Assembly (NCBI GenBank): GCA_031260775.1
Contig: JAISKW010000023.1
Location: 1-7,884 of the forward strand
Reading direction: 5' to 3'
Source: Christensenellaceae bacterium
GTDB taxonomy: Bacteria; Bacillota; Clostridia; Christensenellales; DTU072
Length of the DNA stretch: 7,884 nt
Each line of letters begins with the position of its first letter. Position 1 is the stretch's first letter. Both the position numbers and the translations under genes were made by a program. The notes beneath the pieces are model-generated. The model ran no database searches. It saw only the letters and a list, made by a program, of their open reading frames with translations, and was not told where the DNA came from. Positions 1 to 6,218 of the stretch are shown here, piece by piece.

Positions 1-1299
1 AAAGCCGGCTACGACGTCACAAAGGAATATTATGTAAACGACCACGGCAACCAAATTATCACCCTCACAAACTCGCTGATTTACCGCTACGAGGAGCAGT
101 TCGGCGCGCATAAGAACGAAGAACACCCCGCTGAATTTTACCCGGGCGACTACCTCATAGACGCCGCAAAGACAATTGCGGAGAAATACGGCTCACAATT
201 TTTGAAAGGCAAAACCTCTTTGGTTGCCGCCGAACACACCGCGACGTTCCGCTCTCTTGCCATTAATATGATGCTTGACCTTATCCGCGCGGACTTAGCA
301 AGCTTAGGCATTATCTTCGACGTTTTCTCGTCCGAAGCCGCTCTCGTCAACGCGGGCAAGGTACAAGATTCCTTTGCCGTTTTAGACAAACTCAACCTGA
401 CGCGCGTCGGTGTCCTCCCCCGTCCTATGGGCTACGACGGCGACGAGGACGCCGAGTACGAAGAAAAAGAACAACTGCTTTTCAAGTCGACGTTATTCGG
501 TGACGCCTCCGACCGCGTTATTAAAAAGAGCGACGGCACCCTCACCTATTTCGCTTCCGACATCGCCTACCACTACGACAAGTTCAAACGCGGTTTCGAT
601 TTATTAATTGACGTTTGGGGTGCCGACCACGGCGGTTATGTTCCCCGTATAACGAGTGCGGTTACCGAAATTACCGAAAAAGGCGCGGAACTCAACGTGG
701 TTTTGTGCCAAATGGTTAACCTCTTAAAGGAGGGTAAGCCGTTCAAAATGAGTAAACGCGCCGGCAACTTTATTATGGTATCCGACATCGGCGAATTAGT
801 GCCGTTGGATATTTTGAAGTTCTATATGCTGTCCCGTAGTCCCGACTCGCAAATATCCTTTGATTTTGACGAGGTTGTAAACCAAAGTGAGGACAACCTT
901 GTATATTATATACAGTATGCAAGCGCGCGCGCGGTAAACGTTGAAAAAAAGTACCTTGAAGTGTTCAACGCCGCCCCCTCATACAACACCGCCGACTACT
1001 ATCAAAACGCTTCGGAGCAAGAAAGAGCGTTGAGCCGCGAGATTTTGCGCTTCCCCGAAATTATCGTTAAGGCTGCAAGAACCTTCGGGCCGCAGTATGT
1101 AGTTGAGTATTTATTAAAACTTTCGCGCACGTTCCACGCGCTCTACACCGGTGTCGGCGGCGTTCGCGTTACCTTTGTTGATAAGGACGACCGCGCAATG
1201 TCCGACAAACGCTTAACCTTAATACAAGCGTTCCGCTCAACAATCGCATCCGCGCTGACTTGCCTCGGCATTACGCCCGCAAATTTCCTTTCGCGGTAG
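1..1299 (+). CDS. argS: Arginyl-tRNA synthetase, 3' part (5' end outside window)
   Basis: This cytoplasmic class I aminoacyl-tRNA synthetase charges tRNA-Arg with arginine using ATP. The frame is open from base 1 to a TAG at 1297-1299, giving 432 visible residues. Family ArgS proteins run about 550-560 residues, so roughly the first 120, including the N-terminal tRNA-binding domain and the HIGH motif, lie to the left. Visible landmarks, numbered from base 1, are EYYVNDHGNQI near the start, the ArgS stretch GTLTYFASDIAYHYDK, WGADHGGYVPR (about 206-216) and an intact KMSKRAGNF signature (249-257). The last 120 or so residues fit the DALR all-helical anticodon-binding domain. ATG 202 is an internal methionine, not the start, because recognisable ArgS sequence precedes it. 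The next gene begins 77 bases downstream with its own TATAAT box, so argS may be transcribed separately from minD. Identification is by motif recall, and nothing looks broken. Confidence 0.96.
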   Translation, partial: KAGYDVTKEYYVNDHGNQIITLTNSLIYRYEEQFGAHKNEEHPAEFYPGDYLIDAAKTIAEKYGSQFLKGKTSLVAAEHTATFRSLAINMMLDLIRADLASLGIIFDVFSSEAALVNAGKVQDSFAVLDKLNLTRVGVLPRPMGYDGDEDAEYEEKEQLLFKSTLFGDASDRVIKKSDGTLTYFASDIAYHYDKFKRGFDLLIDVWGADHGGYVPRITSAVTEITEKGAELNVVLCQMVNLLKEGKPFKMSKRAGNFIMVSDIGELVPLDILKFYMLSRSPDSQISFDFDEVVNQSEDNLVYYIQYASARAVNVEKKYLEVFNAAPSYNTADYYQNASEQERALSREILRFPEIIVKAARTFGPQYVVEYLLKLSRTFHALYTGVGGVRVTFVDKDDRAMSDKRLTLIQAFRSTIASALTCLGITPANFLSR

Positions 1300-1326
1300 A
1301 ATCAATACATAAATAGCCACAAACCG

Positions 1327-1358
1327 CTTTTTTCCGACAAATATCTTGATGAAAAAAG
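1327..1358. repeat. 8-bp inverted repeat between argS and minD
   Basis: CTTTTTTC at 1327-1334 is perfectly mirrored by GAAAAAAG at 1351-1358 across a 16-base spacer. The T-run is in the first arm and an A-run in the second, with no GC-rich stem followed by a T-tract, so it does not look like an intrinsic terminator for argS. It lies just upstream of the TATAAT box before minD and could be a regulatory site, or simply chance in AT-rich spacer. The 77-base gap holds nothing else that I can support. Confidence 0.3.
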
Positions 1359-1361
1359 GTC

Positions 1362-1367
1362 TATAAT
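1362..1367 (+). promoter_or_regulatory. Putative -10 box for minD-minE
   Basis: A perfect TATAAT hexamer ends 9 bases before the minD ATG. No good TTGACA-like -35 is found 16-18 bases upstream; the nearest candidate, CCGACA at 1334-1339, is 22 bases away. There is no TGn extension. If the box is used, transcription would begin at about 1374-1377, leaving almost no 5' leader, which agrees with the absence of a ribosome binding site before minD. Confidence 0.4.
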
Positions 1368-1376
1368 GAACTTCCT

Positions 1377-2168
1377 ATGTGCAAAAAGGTTCTTATATGT
1401 TCGGGAAAGGGGGGAGTAGGCAAGACGACGGTCGCGGCTAACTTGTCGCTTGCCCTTTGCGCGGCGGGGTACAAGGTTATCGCGGCGGACTGCGATTACA
1501 CCCTAAACAATCTTGAAATAGCGTTTAATCTTGAAAACACCGTAAAGTACGGCATTGCCGACTGCTTATCCGGGCGCGTATTTTTAGGCGGCGCGCTATA
1601 CCCGGTCGCAAAGCATCTTCGGAACAACCCGAACGGCGGAAGCTTATTTTTGCTCTCATCGCACGGCTGCCCGTTCGAAAAATCGGAGCTGTCCGAAACG
1701 TTGTCGCTTTGCTCAAAGCTTGCCGACTACATAATTATCGACTCGCGCGCAGGGCAGACGGAGGAGCTCGACACCGTTGCAAGCATTGCAACCGATGCGA
1801 TTATAGTAACCACCCCGCATATTGCGGCAATCCGCGACGCCGACAAGGTCGCGGCAACGCTTGACCGTTACGAGTTGGACAGCGTTTCTCTCGCGGTTAA
1901 CCGTGTGCGCGCCGACCATATTGAAAATTCAAAAGCCCCCGCACCGAGCGAAATTTCCTCGCTTATCCGCGTACCTTTATCGGCAACCCTCCCCGAGGAC
2001 GACGAAATTAATTTGTCCGCAACGGTAAGTCCGTTTGTGAAATCGCGCTCGCAAGAAGCGTATAAAATGTTCGCCCTTTTAACCGCGAACGGCAGCGGCG
2101 AGGTGTACCAATGCGAAACCGCGCGCAAAAGCGGCATAATGTCGCGCTTTAAGGAACTGTTTAACTAA
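1377..2168 (+). CDS. minD: Septum site-determining ATPase MinD
   Basis: MinD is a ParA/MinD-family ATPase that dimerises with ATP on the inner face of the membrane and positions the FtsZ ring together with MinC and MinE. The 263-residue product matches the usual length of about 265. It carries the deviant Walker A motif GKGGVGKTT (10-18, signature Lys11 and catalytic Lys16), DCD at 38-40 in switch I, IIIDSRAG (119-126, Asp122) in place of the common IDCPAG, TTPHIAAIRDADKV (145-158), a base-contacting VNRVR segment (174-178) and a C-terminal amphipathic helix (251-263, KSGIMSRFKELFN) resembling the MinD membrane-targeting sequence. That tail distinguishes it from a generic ParA. The ATG places the P-loop exactly where MinD has it, and an in-frame TGA at 1350-1352 blocks extension. 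There is no Shine-Dalgarno at normal spacing. Its stop overlaps the minE-like start. No minC lies next to it. Confidence 0.93.
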   Translation: MCKKVLICSGKGGVGKTTVAANLSLALCAAGYKVIAADCDYTLNNLEIAFNLENTVKYGIADCLSGRVFLGGALYPVAKHLRNNPNGGSLFLLSSHGCPFEKSELSETLSLCSKLADYIIIDSRAGQTEELDTVASIATDAIIVTTPHIAAIRDADKVAATLDRYELDSVSLAVNRVRADHIENSKAPAPSEISSLIRVPLSATLPEDDEINLSATVSPFVKSRSQEAYKMFALLTANGSGEVYQCETARKSGIMSRFKELFN

Positions 2169-2407
2169 TGGATTCGATTACAAAAAAAGGCGAAACGCTC
2201 TTGCGATTATCGCAGGTGCTGCTGAAAAACAAAACCGTCCCGCGAGACTTTTCGGAAGCGTTTTGCGCCGAAATTAAAGGCGTTCTCAACGCCTATTTCG
2301 ATACGCCGCCCGAGGATATTTCGATTGAAATATCCCCATACCCCGACGGCATTAAAATTTCGGTTGAAGCGTTGGCTAACCGAATACGGAGTATGAACTT
2401 TGTGTAG
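2168..2407 (+). CDS. minE: Divergent MinE-like cell division topological factor
   Basis: MinE binds membrane-bound MinD, stimulates its ATPase and drives pole-to-pole oscillation. The product is 79 residues, slightly short for MinE (about 85-90). I see weak but ordered similarity. Residues 9-22 (ETLLRLSQVLLKNK) sit where MinE has its MinD-contact helix (RLQIIVA-type). Residues 29-68 (SEAFCAEIKGVLNAYF, then DISIEI and GIKISVEA) fit the helix-strand-strand pattern of the MinE topological-specificity domain (LRKDILEVICKYV, then VTVQLE and LELNVTL). The extreme N-terminal membrane-binding segment of E. coli MinE is reduced. The ATG overlaps the minD TAA by one base (TAATG), implying translational coupling; AAGGA at 2151-2155 is a rather distant ribosome site, 12 bases away. 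Position directly after minD is a large part of the support. A structure comparison would settle it. Confidence 0.72.
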   Translation: MDSITKKGETLLRLSQVLLKNKTVPRDFSEAFCAEIKGVLNAYFDTPPEDISIEISPYPDGIKISVEALANRIRSMNFV

Positions 2408-2433
2408 GGTATCGTAAAAAGCGCATACCACAC
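2402..2433 (+). promoter_or_regulatory. Imperfect hairpin at the end of minE, possible terminator or operator
   Basis: GTGT (2402-2405) pairs with ACAC (2430-2433), GGTAT (2408-2412) with ATACC (2425-2429), and CG (2413-2414) with CG (2422-2423). There is an AG bulge on the left arm, a single C bulge on the right arm and the 7-base loop TAAAAAG. The first arm overlaps the minE stop codon. The following TTTC is too short for a convincing U-tract, though TATTTTT occurs at 2446-2452. It may be a weak terminator for minDE or a protein-binding palindrome ahead of the PadR-like gene. Confidence 0.35.
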
Positions 2434-2434
2434 T

Positions 2435-2455
2435 TTCAAATAACCTATTTTTGAA
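2435..2455. promoter_or_regulatory. Inverted repeat TTCAAA-N9-TTTGAA before the PadR-like gene, candidate operator
   Basis: TTCAAA (2435-2440) and TTTGAA (2450-2455) form perfect 6-base arms across 9 bases and end 7 bases before the PadR-like ATG. PadR-family proteins bind dyad sites and often repress themselves, but the best-known PadR site is an ATGT/ACAT dyad, which this is not. Assignment as an autoregulatory operator is inference from position and symmetry. Confidence 0.3.
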
Positions 2456-2462
2456 CTAAAAT

Positions 2463-4004
2463 ATGATAACATTGTCACAAAATACGCCCCGCTTGATTAA
2501 AGAGCATTCGGATTCGGTAATCCTCCGCATACTGTCCGAGCAGAACTCTTATCCGTGGGAAATACAAAAAATAATAGAGGCGCGCTCGAAAGGGCGGTTT
2601 ACGGTAAAGCTACCCACGCTTTACAATGCCTTAAAACGGCTTGAGAAATCGGGGTATCTTGAGTCGTACTACGGCGAGGAATCGTACGGAGGCCGCCGCC
2701 GCTACTACGCGCTGACCGAACGCGGATTGACCTACCTCATAAACGACAAGGACGCTTACACCTACGCGCGTACGGTTTTGGACGAAATCCTATCGGACGG
2801 CGAGGCTGTCGAATCCGCCGAAAAAATAAACGCGGAGGAGGAAACTCTTGCCGATATCAAAGCCCGTGCCGAACGCCGTATTCTTGATGCCGCGGAAAAA
2901 CCTGCGGAAGAAAAAGAAGAAGAAATTGCACCCGTTGTCACTACAAAATACGAAATTGAAAACGAAAAGCCCGAGCCCGAACCCGTCGTAACAACCGAAT
3001 ACGAGTATCACGAATATCAGTACGAAACGGCTGTTCCGGAGTCCGAACAATCGGTTAAGGCTACCGAATACGAGGAAGTTTCGGTTGTTAAAGCTCCGCA
3101 GTTTGACGAGGTTAAGGTTTTGAACGGCGAAGAATTCGAAAGCGTTTCGGTTATCGAAGACAGCTTCGAAAGCAAACCCCAAAAGGACGACGAAACGGTT
3201 ATACCGAACTTCGTTTTGTTCAATCAAGGCGAAGATTTGCAAAAGGACGAAAAGCTCCGTTTCGAAACGGAGGCGGCGAAAAAATTCAAAATAGGCGAGT
3301 TCGCGAGGGAGGAGAACTCGCGGATTGTGAACGGGTTTGCCTCGGACGAGTACGCACGCACGGTAACCGGACACGGCTACGAAAAGTTTTCACGGGACGT
3401 TTATAAGGAGAAGTCCTCCGAACTTTCGGAAAAATACGCACAAGCAACGCTCGCCGAAGACACCGTGCGCTTCCCCGCAGTTTACAACGGCCGCGACGAA
3501 AGAGAGGGCGCAACGGATATGGATTTCAACAAAATCGCATCGAAGGATTTATTAAGAATCCGCGCGGTTTTGGATGAAAGCGAAAAGGAAAACGGCGCGG
3601 TTTTATCGGGCAAATTGAATTTCCACGCGATAGCCGCTACTTATGCCGTTATGGTCATCGAATTATTCATCGCGTATTTTGCCGAAGCGGCGTTCAAAAT
3701 ACCGGGCAAAACGCTTTTGTTAATCGGAGGAATCGCGCTTTCGTTACCGATAATTTTCGGAGGAATTTATTTTTACAACCAAACCCGTGTGAAAAAAGCC
3801 GAACTGAAACCGTGGCGGCTGTTCTCCGTCGCTGTTGCAATCAACGCCGTCGCGATAACCTTTGTCAGTTTATTAAGATATTTAGCCCCCTCAATTTTCA
3901 AAAACGAGGAGCAAAACCTTGCATATTTGCTATCGTCGCTCATCTCGGTTTTCGCAATAATTTACTACATTTTTTTCAAATCCGGGAACTACTCGGTTGA
4001 ATAA
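2463..4004 (+). CDS. Membrane-anchored PadR-family transcription regulator (winged helix, acidic linker, four TM)
   Basis: The 513-residue protein has three parts. Residues about 14-98 are a PadR-like winged helix: SVILRILSEQNSYPWEIQKI, then LPTLYNALKRLEKSGYLESY, then GGRRRYYALTERG, matching the PadR pattern of LYxxLxxLexxG and rRxYYxLTxxG. Residues about 110-385 are acidic, probably disordered sequence with recurring TTKYE, TTEYE and ATEYE units and few recognisable features. Residues about 388-411, 417-438, 453-474 and 485-505 are four hydrophobic helices. The loop TRVKKAELKPWR between helices 2 and 3 is basic, which with the cytoplasmic DNA-binding domain suggests both termini are inside. 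Ordinary PadR proteins are soluble and about 110-200 residues. An in-frame TAA at 2457-2459 fixes the 5' limit; there is no clear ribosome site. It follows minDE by 55 bases and precedes the DedA gene by 35. Target genes and signal are unknown. Confidence 0.82.
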   Translation: MITLSQNTPRLIKEHSDSVILRILSEQNSYPWEIQKIIEARSKGRFTVKLPTLYNALKRLEKSGYLESYYGEESYGGRRRYYALTERGLTYLINDKDAYTYARTVLDEILSDGEAVESAEKINAEEETLADIKARAERRILDAAEKPAEEKEEEIAPVVTTKYEIENEKPEPEPVVTTEYEYHEYQYETAVPESEQSVKATEYEEVSVVKAPQFDEVKVLNGEEFESVSVIEDSFESKPQKDDETVIPNFVLFNQGEDLQKDEKLRFETEAAKKFKIGEFAREENSRIVNGFASDEYARTVTGHGYEKFSRDVYKEKSSELSEKYAQATLAEDTVRFPAVYNGRDEREGATDMDFNKIASKDLLRIRAVLDESEKENGAVLSGKLNFHAIAATYAVMVIELFIAYFAEAAFKIPGKTLLLIGGIALSLPIIFGGIYFYNQTRVKKAELKPWRLFSVAVAINAVAITFVSLLRYLAPSIFKNEEQNLAYLLSSLISVFAIIYYIFFKSGNYSVE

Positions 4005-4022
4005 CCGTCAGTCCGTGCATAC

Positions 4023-4028
4023 TATAAT
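4023..4028 (+). promoter_or_regulatory. Putative -10 box for the DedA gene
   Basis: A perfect TATAAT lies in the 35-base gap after the PadR-like gene and ends 11 bases before the TTG start. TTGAAT at 3997-4002 is a possible -35, but the 20-base spacing is long. Initiation from this box would start at about 4035-4038 and would leave out the AAGAGG ribosome site, so the box and the ribosome site cannot easily both serve the same transcript. Confidence 0.35.
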
Positions 4029-4034
4029 AAGAGG
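4029..4034 (+). promoter_or_regulatory. Ribosome binding site deciding the TTG start of the DedA gene
   Basis: AAGAGG is followed by five bases (CACTT) and then TTG at 4040-4042. This is the best-placed Shine-Dalgarno in the window and supports a TTG start over later codons. It implies that the gene is translated from a transcript starting further upstream, for example read-through from the PadR-like gene. Confidence 0.55.
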
Positions 4035-4039
4035 CACTT

Positions 4040-4738
4040 TTGGAAGCTATTTTATTGCGAGTCATCACAAGGTGGGGTTATTTCGGCGTATTTTCGCTAA
4101 TCGCACTTGAAAACATATTTCCGCCCATCCCTTCCGAAATCATTTTGTCATTTTCGGGCTTTTTTACTACCGTTACCGACTTGAACTTGTTTCTTGTAAT
4201 CGCCGCGGCATCGGCGGGGTCGCTCCTCGGCGCGCTCGTCTTGTATTTAGTCGGCACGCTTATGACAAAGGAAAAGCTCACGAAGTTCTGCGACAGCCGC
4301 TTAGGCAAGCTCCTGCACATCAAAAAGGAGCAAATTGAAAAAGCCGACGCAAAGCTCAAAAAACACGGCAAAAAAAGCGTGTTTATCTGCCGTTTTATCC
4401 CCATTGTCCGCAGCCTTATTTCAATCCCTTGCGGAATGACCAAAATGAAACTCAGCGTTTTTGTGCCGTTGACCCTACTCGGCACGACGATTTGGAACAC
4501 CGCTTTAGTTATTTTAGGGCGCGGCTTGGGTTTAGCTTGGCACAAGGTCGGCGATATCGTCAGTATTTACTCTTATGTTGTCGCGGCAATCACCGCCGTT
4601 ATGCTAATCGTCTTTTTTGTAATATTATTGATACGGAAACGCAAACAAAAAAGACAACAAAATGATAGTAACTTATGCAAAACCGACGGAGAAAAGCCAA
4701 ATTCAACCGGCGTTAAACGCCCTCAACGAAGCGTTTAA
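4040..4738 (+). CDS. DedA-family (VTT domain) integral membrane protein
   Basis: DedA proteins are inner-membrane proteins of the VTT (SNARE-associated) superfamily. Members have been linked to lipid carrier or phospholipid translocation and to membrane potential and envelope homeostasis. The 232-residue product shows the family pattern: ENIFPPIPSE (24-33), a small-residue stretch GSLLGALVLYLVG (60-72), FICRFIPIVRSLISIPCGM (115-133) with Arg118 and Arg124 spaced as the two essential arginines in E. coli YqjA/YghB, GTTIWN (148-153), and a C-terminal hydrophobic helix (about 176-198) followed by a basic tail RKRKQKRQQ. Several hydrophobic stretches and re-entrant-like segments are visible. The start is TTG with AAGAGG five bases upstream. 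The last 25 codons overlap the ybeY-era gene in a different frame and code a polar tail unlikely to be part of the VTT fold. Substrate and subfamily function cannot be read from the sequence. Confidence 0.93.
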   Translation: MEAILLRVITRWGYFGVFSLIALENIFPPIPSEIILSFSGFFTTVTDLNLFLVIAAASAGSLLGALVLYLVGTLMTKEKLTKFCDSRLGKLLHIKKEQIEKADAKLKKHGKKSVFICRFIPIVRSLISIPCGMTKMKLSVFVPLTLLGTTIWNTALVILGRGLGLAWHKVGDIVSIYSYVVAAITAVMLIVFFVILLIRKRKQKRQQNDSNLCKTDGEKPNSTGVKRPQRSV

Positions 4739-6218
4739 TTTCTTCAACATTAAAGAAAACGAGGCTTTCTTAGAGCTTTCGGTTAATTCCGATGAGGAAA
4801 TCCGTCTTCTGAACGCCGAAACGCGCAACATTGACCGGGTAACCGACGTTTTATCCTTTCAAAATGTCCCCTCAATCAAACTGCCCTTGAACCTCAAGGA
4901 CTACGAAATCTACCAAAAATATCCCGAAAACGGCGCGTTAATGCTCGGCGAAATCGTAATTTGTCTCACCGTTGCCCAAGCGCAAGCCAAGGAATACGGG
5001 CACTCGTTCGAGCGCGAAGTCGCGTTCCTTGCAATCCACGGACTCTTGCACCTTTTAGGCTACGACCACGAAACCGAGGCGGAGGAAAAACTTATGCAAA
5101 CCACCGCCGAGGCAATTTTAGAACGCGTAAATTTAACCCGTTCCGCCATAGATTCCTCCGAAGACGACGCCGAAGAGGTTATCGAGGATGCAGTTTTCGA
5201 CAGCGACGAGGGGCTGATTAAGGGCGTACAAGACAGCAACGAAAAGCTAATCAGCGAGTTTTTCTCAAAGCCGCAAACCGCCGATTCGGCATCTAAAACC
5301 GTGGCTAACGCGTCCCATAACCCGAATTTCAAATGCGGCAATGTGGCGATTATCGGCGCGGCGAACGCGGGCAAATCGACCCTTGTCAACGCGCTCATCG
5401 GCGAAAAGGTTTCAATCGTAACCTCCAAACCGCAAACCACACGCAACAAGATTCTCGGCATTCTCACGCGCGACGATTCGCAAATTATCCTCCTTGACAC
5501 CCCCGGTTTACACGCGCCGAAAAACATTTTGGGCAAGCTTATGATGCGCTCCGTTACCGCCTCAATCGAGGAGGCGGACATTGTTCTCTACATCATCGAT
5601 GCGCAAAAGGGCTTGACCGTTGCCGACGTCGCCAACATCGAAAAAAACGCGATTAAGCGCGGCAAAACCACCGTTCTTGCCGTCAACAAGGTTGACAGCG
5701 TAAAACGTGAGCGCGTTGCGGCAATTTTCACAAAGCTCGCCGCTTACAACGACACGGTTGCCGAAATAATCCCCATTTCCGCCAAAAACAACAAAAACCT
5801 TGACGTTCTCCTTGCCTCTCTCACAACCCTGCTCCCCCTTGGCGAACCGCGCTTCGACGGCGACAGTTACACCGACCGCACCTTAAAGTTCCTCGCGCAA
5901 GAAACTATTCGCGAAAAAGCGTTGAAGCTTTTAGACGACGAAATCCCTTTCGACATCGGCGTTCTTATCGAAAAATACGAGGAGCGTCCCAACGGCGCAA
6001 TCGTCATCGGCGCGGTAATTTACTGCCAAAAAGAGAACCATAAGGGCATCATTATCGGCAAAAACGGCGCGAAACTCAAAACTATCGGCACTTACGCCCG
6101 TCAAGACATCGAAAAACTCAACGGCGACGCCCCCGTTCACCTCACCCTTTTCGTCAAAGTCCGCCCCGATTGGCGCACCAACCCTTCCGATATTAAAGAT
6201 TTAGGCTATGCCGAGTAG
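4662..6218 (+). CDS. YbeY-Era fusion: rRNA maturation endoribonuclease domain joined to Era GTPase
   Basis: One 518-residue frame without interruption covers two proteins that are normally separate. Residues 1-157 are a complete YbeY: NIDRVTDVLSF (56-66), LGEIVICLTVAQAQAKEYGHSF (95-116) and the metal-binding HGLLHLLGYDH (His126, His130, His136). Residues about 158-222 are an acidic linker. Residues 223-518 are a complete Era: G1 GAANAGKST (232-240), G2 TT (259-260), G3 DTPG (279-282), G4 NKVD (342-345), G5 SAK (373-375), and a type II KH domain with GKNG (466-469), ending WRTNPSDIKDLGYAE. YbeY acts in 16S rRNA 3'-end processing and ribosome quality control. Era binds the 16S 3' end and helps 30S assembly. 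The start matches the YbeY N-terminus but has no ribosome site and lies 77 bases inside the DedA gene, suggesting coupled translation. No internal stop or good internal start for Era is seen. An assembly artefact is unlikely, since both domains and the linker stay in frame. Confidence 0.93.
   Translation: MIVTYAKPTEKSQIQPALNALNEAFNFFNIKENEAFLELSVNSDEEIRLLNAETRNIDRVTDVLSFQNVPSIKLPLNLKDYEIYQKYPENGALMLGEIVICLTVAQAQAKEYGHSFEREVAFLAIHGLLHLLGYDHETEAEEKLMQTTAEAILERVNLTRSAIDSSEDDAEEVIEDAVFDSDEGLIKGVQDSNEKLISEFFSKPQTADSASKTVANASHNPNFKCGNVAIIGAANAGKSTLVNALIGEKVSIVTSKPQTTRNKILGILTRDDSQIILLDTPGLHAPKNILGKLMMRSVTASIEEADIVLYIIDAQKGLTVADVANIEKNAIKRGKTTVLAVNKVDSVKRERVAAIFTKLAAYNDTVAEIIPISAKNNKNLDVLLASLTTLLPLGEPRFDGDSYTDRTLKFLAQETIREKALKLLDDEIPFDIGVLIEKYEERPNGAIVIGAVIYCQKENHKGIIIGKNGAKLKTIGTYARQDIEKLNGDAPVHLTLFVKVRPDWRTNPSDIKDLGYAE

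Noticed and set aside
2790..3374. 194-codon open frame on the minus strand
   Set aside because: It is the reverse complement of the acidic, low-complexity linker of the PadR-like protein; its long Phe/Arg runs are the mirror of Glu/Lys codons. No motif or ribosome site supports it.
2463..4004. Possibility that the PadR-like protein is two genes merged by an error
   Set aside because: The frame is continuous, codon use is even across the linker and no internal start with a ribosome site precedes the membrane part, so I treat it as one gene.
4078..4545. 155-codon minus-strand frame over the DedA gene
   Set aside because: It is antisense to recognisable DedA motifs and has no independent support.
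5060..5581. 173-codon minus-strand frame over ybeY-era
   Set aside because: It is antisense to well-identified YbeY and Era domains. Serine-rich composition arises from the reversed acidic linker, and there is no family match.
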